A stretch of DNA of 5,416 nt from Bifidobacterium breve (GTDB taxonomy: Bacteria; Actinomycetota; Thermoleophilia; Miltoncostaeales; Miltoncostaeaceae): the NCBI GenBank assembly GCA_945876305.1, contig CAMCOB010000096.1:1-5416 (forward strand), read 5' to 3'. Within the stretch, counting starts at the first letter, position 1. Each line of letters starts with the position of its first letter. Position numbers and translations under genes: made by a program. Shown here piece after piece: positions 1-5,416 of this stretch. A model generated the notes under the pieces. The model saw only the letters and a program-made list of their open reading frames with translations. It made no database searches and was not told the origin of the DNA.

Positions 1-1936
1 TACCTGGCCGTCGGGCACCGCCCAGCAGGCTGTGTACCGCACAGCCGGCGGATCGTTTCTCCAGCTGCTCGGACCATCGGCGGGCGGGGCGTGGGCCAAC
101 TACCCCAGCTTCCAGCAGTACGTGCAGAGCGTCGTCGGTGCGGGCATCACCATCACGGGCAACTTCGCCGGCAGCACCACGTATGGATCCCCGGCGTCCA
201 CCTACAGCTACACCGGCACGGTCACGCCGGACGGTCAGTGGATCAAGATGTCGGGCACGCTCGGCAACAGCGCGTACACAACCAAGGACATTTACGTCCC
301 GTTGTCCGAGATGTACGGGCACGACGATTCGGTGTGGACCGGTGCGAATGGCTACGGCGTGTACCGGCAGAACGGCCCGTACGTGCTGGCGGGACCCGCT
401 GACCCCCAGCCCGGGTTCGGCGCGACGGCGTACTTCAACACGGCGCCGCCGTTCCCCGCTCAAGGAAATAGCAGGGGCCCCCTCACCATCAGCGGCTACT
501 CCCCGGTCAATCCCCCGTCCGGTGCCTATGCGACCGACGCGAATGACATCTATGGCTGGATGTACGGCGATCTCGTGGCGTCCTTCGCCATGGGATACGC
601 AGGCTCCAACTATGGATCGAACTCCGTCGCGTGGAATACGAACGCCGTGCCGCCGTGGGGTATCGGAGGCAGCGGAGGGCCCGCGCCATTTGCACCGGCA
701 TGGACGAATCCGTTCCCGGGCTACCCCCTGTTCAACGTGTATCAGGCAGCCGTCAACGCCACGGGCACGACCTACGGCTCACCGCTGAATGACCGCTTTA
801 CCCCTGCGGATACCACCAGCCCTGAGCTGGGGGTCACCCCGCCCACCACGGCGTCCGGTCCGTACTCCTGGGCCATCGAACTTCTCGCCCAGAACGGGTG
901 TGCACAGGCCCTCAGCGTGTCCCCCGCCAGCGGACCCGCCTCCGGTGGCCAGCCGGTGACCATCGCGGGCCACAACTTCCATCAAGGCGCCACCGTCACC
1001 TTTGGCGGGGTGGCCGCGACTGGTGTGCAGGTATCGCATAACCCCGCCACGTCGATCGACACCATCACGGCCGTCACCCCCAGCTCCCCTGTGGGCGGCG
1101 GACCGGTGAACGTGCGGGTCACGAATGCGAACGGCTCCAAGGCGCAGAACATCGACACGAGCATGCTCCCGGGTGCCTACGCATACCCGACCGTGAGCGG
1201 TGCGGCAGCCGGAAGCCCCGCGGCGCCCGGCGGCCTGCCGCTCGATGCCGGTGTCGTCAGGTACCCGGGAAAGGGGTGCTCATCCACCGACGTCGTGCGG
1301 GCACCTCTGCAGGCCAAACAGGCCCGGGCGCCCAAGGTCACCGTGCCGTCGGGCGGCATCATGGCGCTCTCCGTCACGGGCCTCCCAAAGAAGGCTGAGG
1401 CGTCGGTATCAGTTCAGGTGAATGGCACGTGGGACTTCCTTGGCCGGATCACTGCGAACGCCGCGGGCCATGCCGTGCTGCCGCGCTACTCGCAGAGCAC
1501 ACGGGGGCAATCGTTGCTCATCCGGGTAAGTGCCGGCCGCAAGGGCACGCGCTACCTGCGCACGGTGGCGGGCAGCCCTCGCGATTGGGCCGGGGTCGCG
1601 CTCAGTCCGGTGGTCACGTCGTACCCGATCGGCACCTGCCCCGTGCACTCCGCCAGCGCGCGCAAGCCGGTCATGGCCGTGCTCGGCAAGGCCCCCATCG
1701 CATCCGTGCCGCTCGGTGGTACGACCGTGGTGCGTGTGCGCGGCATCAGTCGCAACACGAGCACCGGGGTTGATCTGAGAATCGGGTCACGCTGGCGCTT
1801 CGTCGGGCGGGTGACATCGGCATCCAATGGGGTGCTGTCCCTGCCCCCAATTGCCATCAACCAGAGGGGCAAGGTCATCGCCGTGCGCCTGCGCGCAGCG
1901 GGGGCCACGCGTTACGCAAAGGTCAGAGCCTCCTAG
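1..1936 (+). CDS. Large probable secreted/surface protein with IPT/TIG domain and C-terminal repeat pair (5' partial)
   Basis: The reading frame is open from the left edge to a TAG at 1934-1936, giving about 644 visible residues. A GTG at 32-34 could be read as a start, but the frame continues upstream of it without a stop and no ribosome binding site is visible, so the true start is probably outside the window. No signal peptide can be judged. Order of parts: a Gly/Ser/Tyr/Trp/Asn-rich region (to about base 900) that I do not recognise; an IPT/TIG Ig-like domain (about 905-1138) with the typical SPASGPASGG and GATVTFGGVAATGV strings; an Ala/Gly/Pro linker; then two similar repeats to the stop. 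There are only a few cysteines, and no LPXTG sorting signal or C-terminal membrane segment. The composition and TIG domain suggest an extracellular adhesin or a carbohydrate-active protein, but this is inference. The N-terminal part has a faint thaumatin/GH64-like flavour (YGSPLNDRF) that I would not rely on. It is unrelated in function to the convergent rib genes. Confidence 0.8.
   Translation, partial: TWPSGTAQQAVYRTAGGSFLQLLGPSAGGAWANYPSFQQYVQSVVGAGITITGNFAGSTTYGSPASTYSYTGTVTPDGQWIKMSGTLGNSAYTTKDIYVPLSEMYGHDDSVWTGANGYGVYRQNGPYVLAGPADPQPGFGATAYFNTAPPFPAQGNSRGPLTISGYSPVNPPSGAYATDANDIYGWMYGDLVASFAMGYAGSNYGSNSVAWNTNAVPPWGIGGSGGPAPFAPAWTNPFPGYPLFNVYQAAVNATGTTYGSPLNDRFTPADTTSPELGVTPPTTASGPYSWAIELLAQNGCAQALSVSPASGPASGGQPVTIAGHNFHQGATVTFGGVAATGVQVSHNPATSIDTITAVTPSSPVGGGPVNVRVTNANGSKAQNIDTSMLPGAYAYPTVSGAAAGSPAAPGGLPLDAGVVRYPGKGCSSTDVVRAPLQAKQARAPKVTVPSGGIMALSVTGLPKKAEASVSVQVNGTWDFLGRITANAAGHAVLPRYSQSTRGQSLLIRVSAGRKGTRYLRTVAGSPRDWAGVALSPVVTSYPIGTCPVHSASARKPVMAVLGKAPIASVPLGGTTVVRVRGISRNTSTGVDLRIGSRWRFVGRVTSASNGVLSLPPIAINQRGKVIAVRLRAAGATRYAKVRAS
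905..1138 (+). other. IPT/TIG (Ig-like) domain within the surface protein
   Basis: The translation shows the hallmarks of an IPT/TIG fold: a Ser-Pro-x-Ser-Gly-Pro-x-x-Gly-Gly opening, then VTIAGHNF, then GATVTFGGVAAT, a TITAVTP strand, and a closing VNVRVTNANGS strand. The length of about 78 residues fits the family. In bacterial extracellular proteins such domains usually act as spacers or carbohydrate-binding or adhesive modules beside a catalytic or binding domain. Only one copy is visible; others could lie upstream of the window. Confidence 0.85.
1253..1567 (+). repeat. C-terminal protein repeat, copy 1
   Basis: This is the first of two related units of about 105 residues. It opens with VVRYPGKGC, followed by about 20 variable residues. 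The core is VPSGG...VTG...VNGTWDFLGRIT...G..VLP...RG...IRVSAG...RY. It aligns with copy 2 at the YP-x-G-x-C motif, VP-x-GG, G-x-W-x-F-x-GR-x-T, LP, RG and RY positions. The similarity is seen in the protein and is too diverged to be an exact DNA repeat. A beta-sandwich fold is likely from the alternating hydrophobic pattern, but this is inference. Confidence 0.75.
1610..1933 (+). repeat. C-terminal protein repeat, copy 2
   Basis: The second unit opens with VVTSYPIGTC. Its core is VPLGG...VRG...IGSRWRFVGRVT...G..SLP...RG...VRLRA...RY, and it ends almost exactly at the stop codon. It carries one cysteine, in the same place as copy 1. The basic, Arg-rich C-terminus (RYAKVRAS) shows no anchor or sorting motif. 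Confidence 0.75.
1933..1936. other. Interlocked convergent stop codons (CTAG)
   Basis: The palindrome CTAG supplies a TAG stop to both strands: bases 1934-1936 end the + strand surface protein, and the complement of 1933-1935 ends ribBA on the - strand. There is no intergenic DNA between the two genes. I found no convincing GC stem with a T-tract on either side, so any transcription end signal must lie inside the opposing coding sequence or be factor-dependent. Confidence 0.9.
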
Positions 1937-3180
1937 GTCTGGGGGTCTGCCTCAAGATCGAGCCCGTTGTGATGGAGAATGTGCCCCATCTTGTCGCGCT
2001 TGGTGGCCAGGTACCGAGCGTTCTCGTTGCCGGGCACCACCTCGATGGGAACGCGCTCCACCACCTTGAGGCCGTAGCCCTCAAGTCCGATGATCTTCTT
2101 CGGGTTGTTGGTGAGCTGGCGGATTGACGTAAGCCCCAGGTCAACCAGGATCTGGGCACCGATGCCGTAGTCGCGCAGGTCGGCCGGAAAGCCCAGCTGC
2201 AGGTTGGCCTCCACGGTGTCGAAGCCGTCGTCCTGCAACTCATATGCCCTGAGCTTGTTGATGAGGCCGATACCGCGGCCCTCCTGGGCGATGTACAGCA
2301 GCACGCCCTCTCCCTGGTCGGCGATCATGCGCATGGCGGCGTCCAGTTGGTCGCCGCAGTCGCAGCGCAGCGATCCGAACACATCACCGGTGAGGCACTC
2401 GGAGTGCACGCGAACCAGCACGTTCTCCTTGCCGGCCACGTCGCCCTTCACCAGGGCCATGTGGTGCTTGCCGTCGATCAGCGCGCTGTAGCCCACGGCG
2501 GTGAATTCGCCGTACGTCGTGGGAAGTCGTACGGCCGCACCGCGCTCGATCAGGCGCTCGGTGCGACGCCGGTGCTCGATGAGGTCGGTGATGGTGATCA
2601 TGCACAGGCCGTGGTCCTGCGCGTAGCCCACCAGATCATCCACCCGAGCCATTGTGCCGTCGTCATTCATGATCTCGCAGATCACACCGGCGGGGATGAG
2701 CCCGGCCATGCGCGCCAGATCAACCGCTGCTTCGGTGTGCCCCGCGCGCTCCAGCACGCCACCCGGCTTGGCCCGCAGCGGGAACACGTGGCCGGGCTTC
2801 ACCAGATCGCTCGGGCTGGAGTCCGGGTCGATGGCCACCATGATGGTGCGCGACCGGTCGGGTGCGCTGATTCCTGTGGTGGTGCCCTCGCGCGCCTCAA
2901 TGGCCTCGGTAAAGGCTGTAGCCAGCGGTGCCTCGTTCTTGCGCACCATCTGTGTGAGACCCAGCTGCTCGCAGCGGTCCTCGGTGAGCGCCAGGCACAC
3001 AAGCCCCCGGCCATGGGTAATCATGAAGTTCACGGCATCGGGTGTGGCGAACTGCCCGGCAATCACCAGATCGCCCTCGTTCTCGCGATCCTCGGAATCG
3101 ACCACGACGACCATGTGGCCGCTGCGGATCTCCTCAATTGCCGTCTCGATTGTCGAGAAGGGCGTCGTCTCAGTGCTCAG
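1933..3180 (-). CDS. ribBA: Bifunctional 3,4-dihydroxy-2-butanone 4-phosphate synthase / GTP cyclohydrolase II (RibBA)
   Basis: Two fused cytosolic enzymes feed both branches of riboflavin synthesis. The N-terminal DHBP synthase domain (about residues 8-205 of 415) converts ribulose 5-phosphate to DHBP and formate. It shows the acidic metal-binding loop DSEDRENEGDL (28-38), GHVFPL (130-135) and GHTEAAVDL with its His at 148. The C-terminal GTP cyclohydrolase II domain (about 210-405) opens GTP. It has the three zinc cysteines in C-x10-C-x-C spacing (262, 273, 275), QEGRGIGL (299-306) and TNNPKK. I place the start at a CTG (3180-3178), not at the Met 22 codons downstream. The intervening residues (STETTPFSTIETAIEEIR) match the usual first helix of the family, there is no in-frame ATG, GTG or TTG between, and GGGGGAG lies 7 bases upstream. 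The CTG overlaps the TGA of ribE (CTGA). Full length for the family. One oddity is AFTEAIEAREGTTTG, where I recall Val being usual at the E and first T positions. Confidence 0.95.
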   Translation of the reverse strand: MSTETTPFSTIETAIEEIRSGHMVVVVDSEDRENEGDLVIAGQFATPDAVNFMITHGRGLVCLALTEDRCEQLGLTQMVRKNEAPLATAFTEAIEAREGTTTGISAPDRSRTIMVAIDPDSSPSDLVKPGHVFPLRAKPGGVLERAGHTEAAVDLARMAGLIPAGVICEIMNDDGTMARVDDLVGYAQDHGLCMITITDLIEHRRRTERLIERGAAVRLPTTYGEFTAVGYSALIDGKHHMALVKGDVAGKENVLVRVHSECLTGDVFGSLRCDCGDQLDAAMRMIADQGEGVLLYIAQEGRGIGLINKLRAYELQDDGFDTVEANLQLGFPADLRDYGIGAQILVDLGLTSIRQLTNNPKKIIGLEGYGLKVVERVPIEVVPGNENARYLATKRDKMGHILHHNGLDLEADPQT

Positions 3181-3788
3181 GAGGTCTCTCCCCCGGGGAT
3201 GTGCGGGCGAACCAGCGCCTCCACGTACTTTGCCACCACATCGGCTTCCAAGTTGACACTTCGGCCCACTGCGTCACGGCCGAGAGTCGTGGACGCCATG
3301 GTGTGCGGGATCAGCGCGATGGTGAAGCCGTCTGCCTCACGGCTCGCCACCGTCAGGCTCACGCCATCAACGGTGACTGACCCCTTCTCCACGACGTACC
3401 GCAGCACCTCATCCGGGCATGCAATTGACATGAGCACGCCGTCGCCTTCGGGCGTGATGCCACGCACGGTGCCCGTGCCATCCACATGCCCCTGCACGAT
3501 GTGGCCACCCAGGCGGTCGCCCACCCGCATGGCCCGCTCCAGGTTCACCGGGTCCCCGGCGTGGCGGTCGCCCACTGAGGTGCGCCGGAGTGTCTCCTCC
3601 ACGCAATCCACCGCGAACGAGTCGTCGGTGAGTTCCACCACGGTGAGACATGCGCCGTTGATGGCAACCGAGTCGCCAATGGCGAGTCCGTCGCGCACCA
3701 CGCCGCAGGTGATGACCAGCCGCGCCCCGGCCGCGCTGGGCACCCGCTCGCGCACCGTGCCCATCTCCTCAACAAGACCGGTGAACAT
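3177..3788 (-). CDS. ribE: Riboflavin synthase alpha subunit
   Basis: This cytosolic enzyme dismutates two molecules of 6,7-dimethyl-8-ribityllumazine into riboflavin and the pyrimidine precursor. The protein has 203 residues, normal for the family, and is built of two lumazine-binding domains. The first (about 1-92) starts with the conserved MFTGLVEE and contains NGACLTV (44-50), EETLRRTSVG and VNLERA. The second (about 95-185) contains GGHIVQGHVDGTG (94-106), VDGVSLTV (140-147), PHTMASTTLG and VNLE, mirroring the first. The ATG at 3788-3786 is the start because the conserved N-terminus MFTG begins there; the frame is open further upstream, but that extension lies within ribD and lacks family similarity. 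The ATG overlaps the ribD stop by one base (TGATG), and a G6 run lies 8 bases upstream. The gene is also called ribC in some organisms. Confidence 0.96.
   Translation of the reverse strand: MFTGLVEEMGTVRERVPSAAGARLVITCGVVRDGLAIGDSVAINGACLTVVELTDDSFAVDCVEETLRRTSVGDRHAGDPVNLERAMRVGDRLGGHIVQGHVDGTGTVRGITPEGDGVLMSIACPDEVLRYVVEKGSVTVDGVSLTVASREADGFTIALIPHTMASTTLGRDAVGRSVNLEADVVAKYVEALVRPHIPGGETS
3188..3194 (-). promoter_or_regulatory. Ribosome binding site for the CTG start of ribBA
   Basis: On the - strand GGGGGAG sits inside the end of ribE, with a 7-base spacer to the CTG at 3180-3178. That is ideal Shine-Dalgarno spacing, and this site decides the start. The downstream ATG at 3114-3112, which would cut off the first helix of the DHBP synthase domain, follows CGCAGCGGCCAC and has no comparable purine-rich site. 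Confidence 0.65.
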
Positions 3789-4936
3789 CAGGCAATCCCC
3801 CCAGGTACGGGACGCAGCCGCCCGATCAGCAGCACATCGTCGCCAAGGCGTTCCACGCGGGGTGCCGGGATCCTCGCTGCATCGGCGATCTCGTCGGCGC
3901 CCACACCCCGTACCGCAGCCGGTGCGCCATCGCCGCCGATAACGATGGGGGCCACCACCCACGCCAACCGGTCCACCAGGTGCGCCTCAAGCAGGGCGCC
4001 GGCAACTGTGGGGCCACCCTCAACCAGAATTGACTGGATCTCGCGTCGCCCGAGCGCATCGAGCCCCTCGGCGAGGAATGCCGCGCCGTGGTCCGCCTGC
4101 CCCACCTCAACATCAACACCGGCCGCCCGCAGCGCATCCACACGCTCCGGTGCGGCCAGCGACCCGGCCAGCACAATCACGGGGATGTCGCGGGCCGTCT
4201 GTACGAGCACCGAGTCCAGGCGCAGCCGGGCGTGTGGGTCGAACACCACACGGGTGGCATGGCGCACAGGTGCCGGGTCGACGTCGCGGGCGGTGAGCGA
4301 TGGATCATCGGCGTCGGCAGTTCCGATACCCACGCCCACGGCGTCCATATCGGCGCGCCAGCGGTGCACCAGTGCGCGGGCCTCCGGGCCGGAGATCCAC
4401 CGGGTGTTGCCGGTGCGGGTGGCGACACGGCCGTCAAGCGACGCCGCCATCTTCAGCATCACCTCCGGACGACCCGTGGCCGCCCATGTGAGAAATGGTG
4501 AGGCCACCTCTCGCGCGTGATCGGCATCCTCGCCGTCGGCAATCGCCACCTCAATCCCCGCGTCGGTGAGGATTTTTACGCCCTGTCCACGCGTGCGCTC
4601 AAGTGGGTCGAGGGTCCCAACCACCACCCGTGCGATGCCCGCGGCAATTACCGCGTCAGTGCATGGGCCAGTGCGTCCCGTGTGGGAGCACGGCTCAAGA
4701 GTGCATACGAGGGTGGCGCCCTGCGTCGCTTGGCCGGCAGCCGCAATGGCCTGGGGCTCGGCGTGTGGCCTGCCCGGGCCGGTGTGCCAGCCCTCCCCCA
4801 CAATCTCGCCGTCACGTGCGATGACCGCGCCGACAGCAGGATTTGGACTCACCTGTCCACGGGCACGTAGGGCCAGATCGCATGCCCGGGCAAGCAGGGC
4901 GCGCTCAGCCGCCGTTGGCCGGCCGGCCGGGGTCAC
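3788..4936 (-). CDS. ribD: Bifunctional diaminohydroxyphosphoribosylaminopyrimidine deaminase / 5-amino-6-(5-phosphoribosylamino)uracil reductase
   Basis: This enzyme catalyses the second and third steps of the GTP branch of riboflavin synthesis: deamination of the pyrimidine, then NADPH-dependent reduction of the ribosyl side chain. The N-terminal deaminase domain (about 8-145 of 382) shows SPNPAVGAV (30-38), the zinc/catalytic HAE (His58, Glu60) and the two zinc cysteines in EPCSHTGRTGPC (83, 92). The HTGRTGPC variant differs from the enterobacterial HHGRTPPC and is, as I recall, common in actinobacteria. The C-terminal reductase domain (about 158-375) has LKMAASLDGRVAT (161-173), WISGPEAR, GVGIGTADADDPSLT (201-215) and ILVEGGPTVAGALL (303-316). 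The start is GTG at 4936-4934, overlapping the rpe TGA as GTGA; no good Shine-Dalgarno is visible (CTGGCGGC precedes it), which fits translational coupling. Full length, with all key residues seen. Confidence 0.96.
   Translation of the reverse strand: MTPAGRPTAAERALLARACDLALRARGQVSPNPAVGAVIARDGEIVGEGWHTGPGRPHAEPQAIAAAGQATQGATLVCTLEPCSHTGRTGPCTDAVIAAGIARVVVGTLDPLERTRGQGVKILTDAGIEVAIADGEDADHAREVASPFLTWAATGRPEVMLKMAASLDGRVATRTGNTRWISGPEARALVHRWRADMDAVGVGIGTADADDPSLTARDVDPAPVRHATRVVFDPHARLRLDSVLVQTARDIPVIVLAGSLAAPERVDALRAAGVDVEVGQADHGAAFLAEGLDALGRREIQSILVEGGPTVAGALLEAHLVDRLAWVVAPIVIGGDGAPAAVRGVGADEIADAARIPAPRVERLGDDVLLIGRLRPVPGGIA
3797..3802 (-). promoter_or_regulatory. Probable ribosome binding site of ribE
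   Basis: A run of six G on the - strand lies 8 bases before the ribE ATG, within the last codons of ribD. It can pair with the CCUCC core of 16S rRNA only partly, so ribE is probably also served by ribosomes ending on ribD. Confidence 0.4.
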
Positions 4937-5416
4937 GCCGCCAGAATCCGATCGGTCAGATCGCCGTACGTGGCGACCGGGTCGGGGGCTCCGAAGATGG
5001 CTGACGCCGACACGATGAGGTCGGCTCCCGCAACGCGTGTGGATGCCGCATTCGTGAGGCCCACCCCGCCATCCACCTGAAGCAGCACGCGATCAGGCAG
5101 AAGGTCGCGCAGGGCGGTCAGGCGCTCGATGGTCTCGGGAATAAATGACTGCCCACTGAAGCCCGGGTTCACGCCCATGCAGTTGACGTAGTCGATGCGC
5201 TCAATCAGCGGGGCCACGGCCTCAAGCGGTGTGCCGGGGTTGATCGCAAGCCCCGCCAGACACCCTGCTGCACGGATCTCGGTGAGTAACTGGTGCGGAT
5301 GAGGATCTGCCTCCACATGCACGCTGATCATGTCGGCGTAGGGCGCAAACCAACGGATGGCATTGCCCGGCCGCGACACCATGAGGTGCACGTCGACGAT
5401 GCCATCTGACGGGTGC
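4933..5416 (-). CDS. rpe: Ribulose-phosphate 3-epimerase (5' end beyond window)
   Basis: Rpe interconverts ribulose 5-phosphate and xylulose 5-phosphate in the pentose phosphate pathway, as a cytosolic TIM barrel. About 160 C-terminal residues are visible; the family is about 220 long, so roughly 60 residues, including the first metal-binding HxD, lie outside the right edge. Seen here in order: DVHLMV (about 5394-5377), SVHVEAD with the active-site His, AGLAINPGTPLEA, VNPGFSGQSFIP (5172-5137), the VDGGV strand with the catalytic/metal Asp (about 5076-5062) and SAIFG. A GTG at 5391-5389 is just the Val of DVHLMV and not a start, since the frame continues upstream with family-like residues (GIVDVHLM). 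The TGA at 4935-4933 overlaps the ribD start. Its place at the head of the rib genes makes sense because ribulose 5-phosphate is the substrate of RibBA. Small deviations such as PGFSGQ for PGFGGQ do not affect known catalytic positions. Confidence 0.95.
   Translation of the reverse strand, partial: HPSDGIVDVHLMVSRPGNAIRWFAPYADMISVHVEADPHPHQLLTEIRAAGCLAGLAINPGTPLEAVAPLIERIDYVNCMGVNPGFSGQSFIPETIERLTALRDLLPDRVLLQVDGGVGLTNAASTRVAGADLIVSASAIFGAPDPVATYGDLTDRILAA

Noticed and set aside
138..788. +1-shifted open frame of about 216 codons inside the surface-protein gene
   Set aside because: Its Arg/Pro/Thr-rich translation looks like a frame shadow of the recognisable protein, and it has no ribosome binding site.
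1881..1960. Possible transcription terminator around the convergent stops
   Set aside because: Short palindromes (CTGCGCGCAG, GCGTTACGC, CCTAGG) occur, but none forms a stable stem with a normal loop and a following T-tract; all are compatible with coding GC bias.
2347..3942. Long + strand open frame of about 530 codons opposite ribBA and ribE
   Set aside because: It lies wholly antisense to two unmistakable enzymes. The translation is rich in Arg, Ser, Thr, Pro and His with no recognisable domain, as expected from the complementary strand of high-GC codons.
3789..3962. In-frame upstream extension of ribE by about 58 codons
   Set aside because: The extension overlaps the end of ribD, is Arg/Gly-rich and has no family match. 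Riboflavin synthases begin at MFTG, which coincides with the ATG in the TGATG junction.
5389..5391. GTG as the start of rpe
   Set aside because: It encodes the Val of the conserved DVHLMV strand, and the frame continues to the window edge with family-like residues, so the gene begins further upstream.
1..5416. A previously undescribed defence, mobile or RNA-based system
   Set aside because: I looked on both strands for nucleases, transposases, integrases, reverse transcriptases, spaced repeats, tRNA or riboswitch-like folds and found none. Coding sequence fills the window and is explained by a surface protein plus a riboflavin operon.

Overview
High-GC window that is coding from end to end. 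The rib genes look most like those of Actinomycetota, possibly of the Thermoleophilia type. The signs are a fused RibBA, a GTG start, the HTGRTGPC form of the RibD zinc motif and an rpe-ribD-ribE-ribBA order. This placement rests on remembered family patterns, not on a search, so it is tentative.

Layout. The left third (1-1936, + strand) is the C-terminal part of a large protein, probably extracellular, whose start lies outside the window. It has an uncharacterised Gly/Tyr/Trp/Asn-rich N-terminal region, one IPT/TIG domain, and a pair of about 105-residue repeats that ends at the stop codon. The rest (1933-5416, - strand) is four genes read right to left: rpe (5' end missing), ribD, ribE and ribBA. 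The two blocks converge, and their stop codons interlock in one CTAG tetranucleotide, leaving no intergenic space.

How the genes work together. RibBA makes 3,4-dihydroxy-2-butanone 4-phosphate (DHBP) from ribulose 5-phosphate, and opens GTP to the pyrimidine precursor. RibD deaminates and reduces that precursor. RibE dismutates 6,7-dimethyl-8-ribityllumazine to riboflavin. Rpe interconverts ribulose 5-phosphate and xylulose 5-phosphate, so it acts on the same pentose pool that RibBA draws from. Lumazine synthase (ribH), needed to join the two branches, is not in the window; neither is the phosphatase step. The three junctions within the operon all overlap stop and start codons (GTGA, TGATG, CTGA), which suggests translational coupling of one polycistronic mRNA. 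The promoter, and any FMN riboswitch, would lie upstream of rpe beyond the right edge.

The most notable points are a probable CTG start for ribBA, hidden because no ATG, GTG or TTG is available upstream of an internal Met, the interlocked convergent stops, and the duplicated C-terminal domain of the surface protein. I see no mobile element, CRISPR array, RNA gene or novel defence-like system here.
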